DNA from: an uncultured Atopobiaceae bacterium | Lineage (GTDB): Bacteria > Actinomycetota > Coriobacteriia > Coriobacteriales > Atopobiaceae | Length of the DNA stretch: 7,593 nt | NCBI GenBank assembly: GCA_900770865.1 | Contig: CAAGLU010000288.1 | Coordinates: 1-7,593, forward strand | Direction: 5' to 3' | Shown here: positions 6,582 to 7,593 of the stretch, piece after piece | How the letters are laid out: each line of letters begins with the position of its first letter | Position numbering within the stretch: the stretch's first letter is position 1 | Program-made: the position numbers and the translations under genes | The notes under the pieces: generated by a model | Databases searched by the model: none | What the model was told of the DNA's origin: nothing | The model's input: the letters and a program-made list of their open reading frames with translations, nothing else

Positions 6582-6676
6582 ACCTCCCCCACAGCGACCG
6601 AACTACGCACGGCTGAGCTGGCGAGAAAAACCAACTGGGCTTTTCTCAGCGAGAAACCCAGCCGTGCGTAATCCCG
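6582..6676 (+). repeat. Palindromic dispersed repeat element, copy 2
   Basis: Second copy of the element at 4645-4740, same orientation, about 85 of 96 aligned positions identical. Arms TACGCACGGCTG (6604-6615) and CAGCCGTGCGTA (6659-6670) pair perfectly. The inner stem GAGAAA (6623-6628) / TTTCTC (6642-6647) and central ACCAACTGGG are conserved. The shared left flank ACCTCCCC lies just after GC-rich repeats in both copies. Together the copies bracket the esterase/TetR module in direct orientation. Short ORFs reading through the element in either copy give similar peptides and are best treated as artefacts of the repeat. Confidence 0.85.
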
Positions 6677-6715
6677 TCAACCAAGGGCATTGGCCAGCCC
6701 AACCCTTTCCTGGCC

Positions 6716-6753
6716 ATGAGGCCACCCGGTGCCCAACTCGGTGGCAAGCTCAT
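6716..6753. other. Inverted repeat/hairpin upstream of hipB-like gene
   Basis: ATGAG-GCCACC (6716-6726) pairs with GGTGGC (6740-6745) and CTCAT (6749-6753), with a three-base AAG bulge and a 13-base loop. It stands immediately left of the AT-rich promoter patch. It may be a bidirectional transcription barrier or a protein binding site. TGGCCA at 6691-6696 and 6711-6716 adds a further small repeat on its left side. Confidence 0.4.
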
Positions 6754-6760
6754 TCTTACA

Positions 6761-6814
6761 GAAACATTTATTATTGTAATTACGTTTAATCTTAACGACT
6801 GTTTATTTTAGGAG
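6761..6814 (+). promoter_or_regulatory. AT-rich promoter region and ribosome site of the hipB-like gene
   Basis: A sharp AT-rich island in GC-rich surroundings. The best sigma-A-like -10 is TTTAAT at 6785-6790, 18 bases after a poor -35 GAAACA (6761-6766); TATTAT at 6769-6774 is an alternative -10. The perfect palindrome GTAATTAC (6776-6783) lies between the hexamers and is a candidate autoregulatory operator for the HipB-like protein. AGGAG at 6810-6814 is the ribosome site, four bases before ATG. Confidence 0.45.
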
Positions 6815-6818
6815 CACA

Positions 6819-7118
6819 ATGGCAGGAAGAACTCCCATACCGGTTTCGCATGCCATGCGCGCGATTGCCGACAATCTCAGCCTTGCCAGGAGACAGCAAC
6901 GCATCAGCATCGACCTTCTTGCGAACAGGACCAACCTCTCCGCCCCCACTGTCAGCAAGATGCTGAACAGTGGTACTGGTTCGCTCGAAAATTTCCTTCG
7001 AATCGCACGTGCACTTGGTCTGCTGGATGGGGTGGTCGACGCAACAAACCCACTAAACACCGGCATCGGCCGGGCACGTGCTGAGGAGGACACACCATTG
7101 AGGGTGAGGAAGTCATGA
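6819..7118 (+). CDS. hipB: HipB-like helix-turn-helix antitoxin/repressor
   Basis: A 99-residue XRE-type DNA-binding protein in the position of HipB, the antitoxin and autorepressor of hipBA-type toxin-antitoxin loci. The helix-turn-helix covers about residues 28-52 (ISIDLLANRTNLSAPTVSKM), followed by SGTGSLENFLRIARALGLLD, the usual form for HipB-like proteins. The tail from about 75 to 99 is polar and probably flexible; in HipB relatives the C-terminal tail often contacts the toxin. The TGA overlaps the next ATG (ATGA), so the downstream HipA-type protein is translationally coupled. The gene has a good ribosome site and an AT-rich promoter patch. Because the partner lacks its kinase domain, this protein may now act only as a repressor. 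Confidence 0.82.
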   Translation: MAGRTPIPVSHAMRAIADNLSLARRQQRISIDLLANRTNLSAPTVSKMLNSGTGSLENFLRIARALGLLDGVVDATNPLNTGIGRARAEEDTPLRVRKS

Positions 7119-7498
7119 ACTACCGCGTGACAATGCAGATTGACGGAGATGACCTCACGTGCGGCACTCTCTTCCAGAACGTGAGGCATGGTGTCGAGAC
7201 AACGACCTTCTCATACGACGTAGACTATCTCCTGAACCCAAAGGCCTTCTCGCTCTCCCCAGACTTGCCCCTGGGAGCGGGCACCTTTCATTCGACGGGT
7301 CTCAAGTCGCTCCGGGCGTTTGAGGACGCCATGCCGGATAGATGGGGCAGAAACCTGCTCCTACGTTCTAGCGCGTGGGCCAAACGACCCCCTAGAATGG
7401 TGCAGGCAAGCTTGGCAGTCAGGGCTACCGCCTCCGGCACGGCCGCGCTCGCCCGTCTTTCCAGTGTCACCGTCAATAATCCCGAGGTACCAGCATGA
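7115..7498 (+). CDS. HipA N-terminal-domain protein without kinase domain (truncated HipA or HipS-like)
   Basis: A 127-residue product matching only the N-terminal subdomain of HipA toxins. Residues 33-90 carry the family pattern: FSYDVDYL, LSPDLPLGAG, and the hallmark MPDRWGRNLLLR (73-84). Full HipA Ser/Thr kinases are roughly 400 residues or more; the ATP-binding and catalytic parts are missing. After about residue 93 the sequence resembles family members only faintly (PRMVQ, then LAVRATASGTAALARLS against a usual LxGVxDxxRQGALRF). The last dozen residues look unrelated. Start overlaps hipB as ATGA, with GAGGAAG ahead of it. The stop overlaps the next gene's ATG. The likeliest explanation is a deletion that removed most of hipA. 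A stand-alone HipS-like subunit, as in hipBST loci, is possible, but no HipT kinase follows within the window. Confidence 0.75.
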   Translation: MNYRVTMQIDGDDLTCGTLFQNVRHGVETTTFSYDVDYLLNPKAFSLSPDLPLGAGTFHSTGLKSLRAFEDAMPDRWGRNLLLRSSAWAKRPPRMVQASLAVRATASGTAALARLSSVTVNNPEVPA

Positions 7499-7593
7499 AC
7501 AACTTCCTTGTCCTTCTCGTCCTGGCGCTTGTCGCCAGCTCCTGCGGCTTCCGCAAGTACGTATGGTTCATCTCCATCGGCTACGGGGCGGCC
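7495..7593 (+). CDS. 5' end of a multi-pass membrane protein, probably DUF1295/steroid 5-alpha-reductase-like (cut by window edge)
   Basis: Only the first 33 codons are present. They start MNNFLVLLVLALVASSCGF, a membrane segment, followed by a short basic turn (RK) and the aromatic stretch YVWFISIGYG. This pattern recalls the first two membrane segments of DUF1295-type proteins, but so short a piece makes the family assignment a recollection rather than proof. A ribosome site GAGG (7484-7487) lies seven bases before ATG. The start shares bases with the stop of the HipA remnant (ATGA). The gene is thus translationally joined to the hipBA remnant, which is probably a result of the deletion and not an old operon. 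Confidence 0.6.
   Translation, partial: MNNFLVLLVLALVASSCGFRKYVWFISIGYGAA

Noticed and set aside
1..7593. CRISPR array, tRNA or rRNA genes
   Set aside because: No regularly spaced repeat-spacer pattern, cloverleaf or conserved rRNA segment was seen on either strand.

Overview
The window looks like chromosome from a GC-rich, low-gene-overlap actinobacterial anaerobe. The style of the proteins points to the Coriobacteriia (Olsenella/Collinsella/Atopobium-like): a very long multi-PAS c-di-GMP protein with degenerate cyclase domains, a HipB/HipA pair and the start of what looks like a DUF1295 membrane protein. This placement is inference from protein style and base composition, not from a marker gene. 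No rRNA, tRNA, CRISPR array, intact transposase or phage gene is visible.

Layout, left to right. (1) Positions 1-93 hold no gene, but carry a short direct repeat (TGGCTAAA twice) that supplies the stop codon of the next gene. (2) 94-4416, minus strand: a 1440-residue PAS/GGDEF/EAL/PAS/GAF protein. Its EAL phosphodiesterase domain keeps every catalytic residue I can check. Both internal GGDEF domains have lost their signature. A third, C-terminal GGDEF is cut off right after its opening LTGVG motif, so the gene looks truncated. (3) 4417-4818: a 400-base intergenic stretch with the promoter side of that gene, a GC-rich tandem repeat and a palindromic element of about 95 bases. (4) 4819-5909, minus strand: a 41-codon single-membrane-segment ORF whose stop overlaps (ATGA) the start of an alpha/beta-hydrolase esterase with a twin-arginine signal. 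(5) 6020-6526, plus strand: a divergent TetR-family regulator. (6) 6527-6818: GC-rich hairpins, a second copy of the palindromic element in the same orientation, another hairpin, then an AT-rich promoter patch. (7) 6819-7118: a HipB-like HTH protein, overlapping by ATGA (8) a 127-residue HipA N-terminal-domain protein with no kinase domain, overlapping by ATGA (9) the 5' end of a hydrophobic protein that runs off the window.

Functionally these are three independent units. One is a c-di-GMP degrading sensor protein. The second is a small-peptide/esterase operon, presumably controlled by the divergent TetR protein and bracketed by two direct copies of the palindromic element. The third is a hipBA-type locus that has lost its kinase and is now translationally joined to an unrelated membrane-protein gene. 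The least ordinary features are the palindromic repeat pair, the two apparent gene truncations (third GGDEF domain, HipA kinase) and the small coupled membrane ORF.
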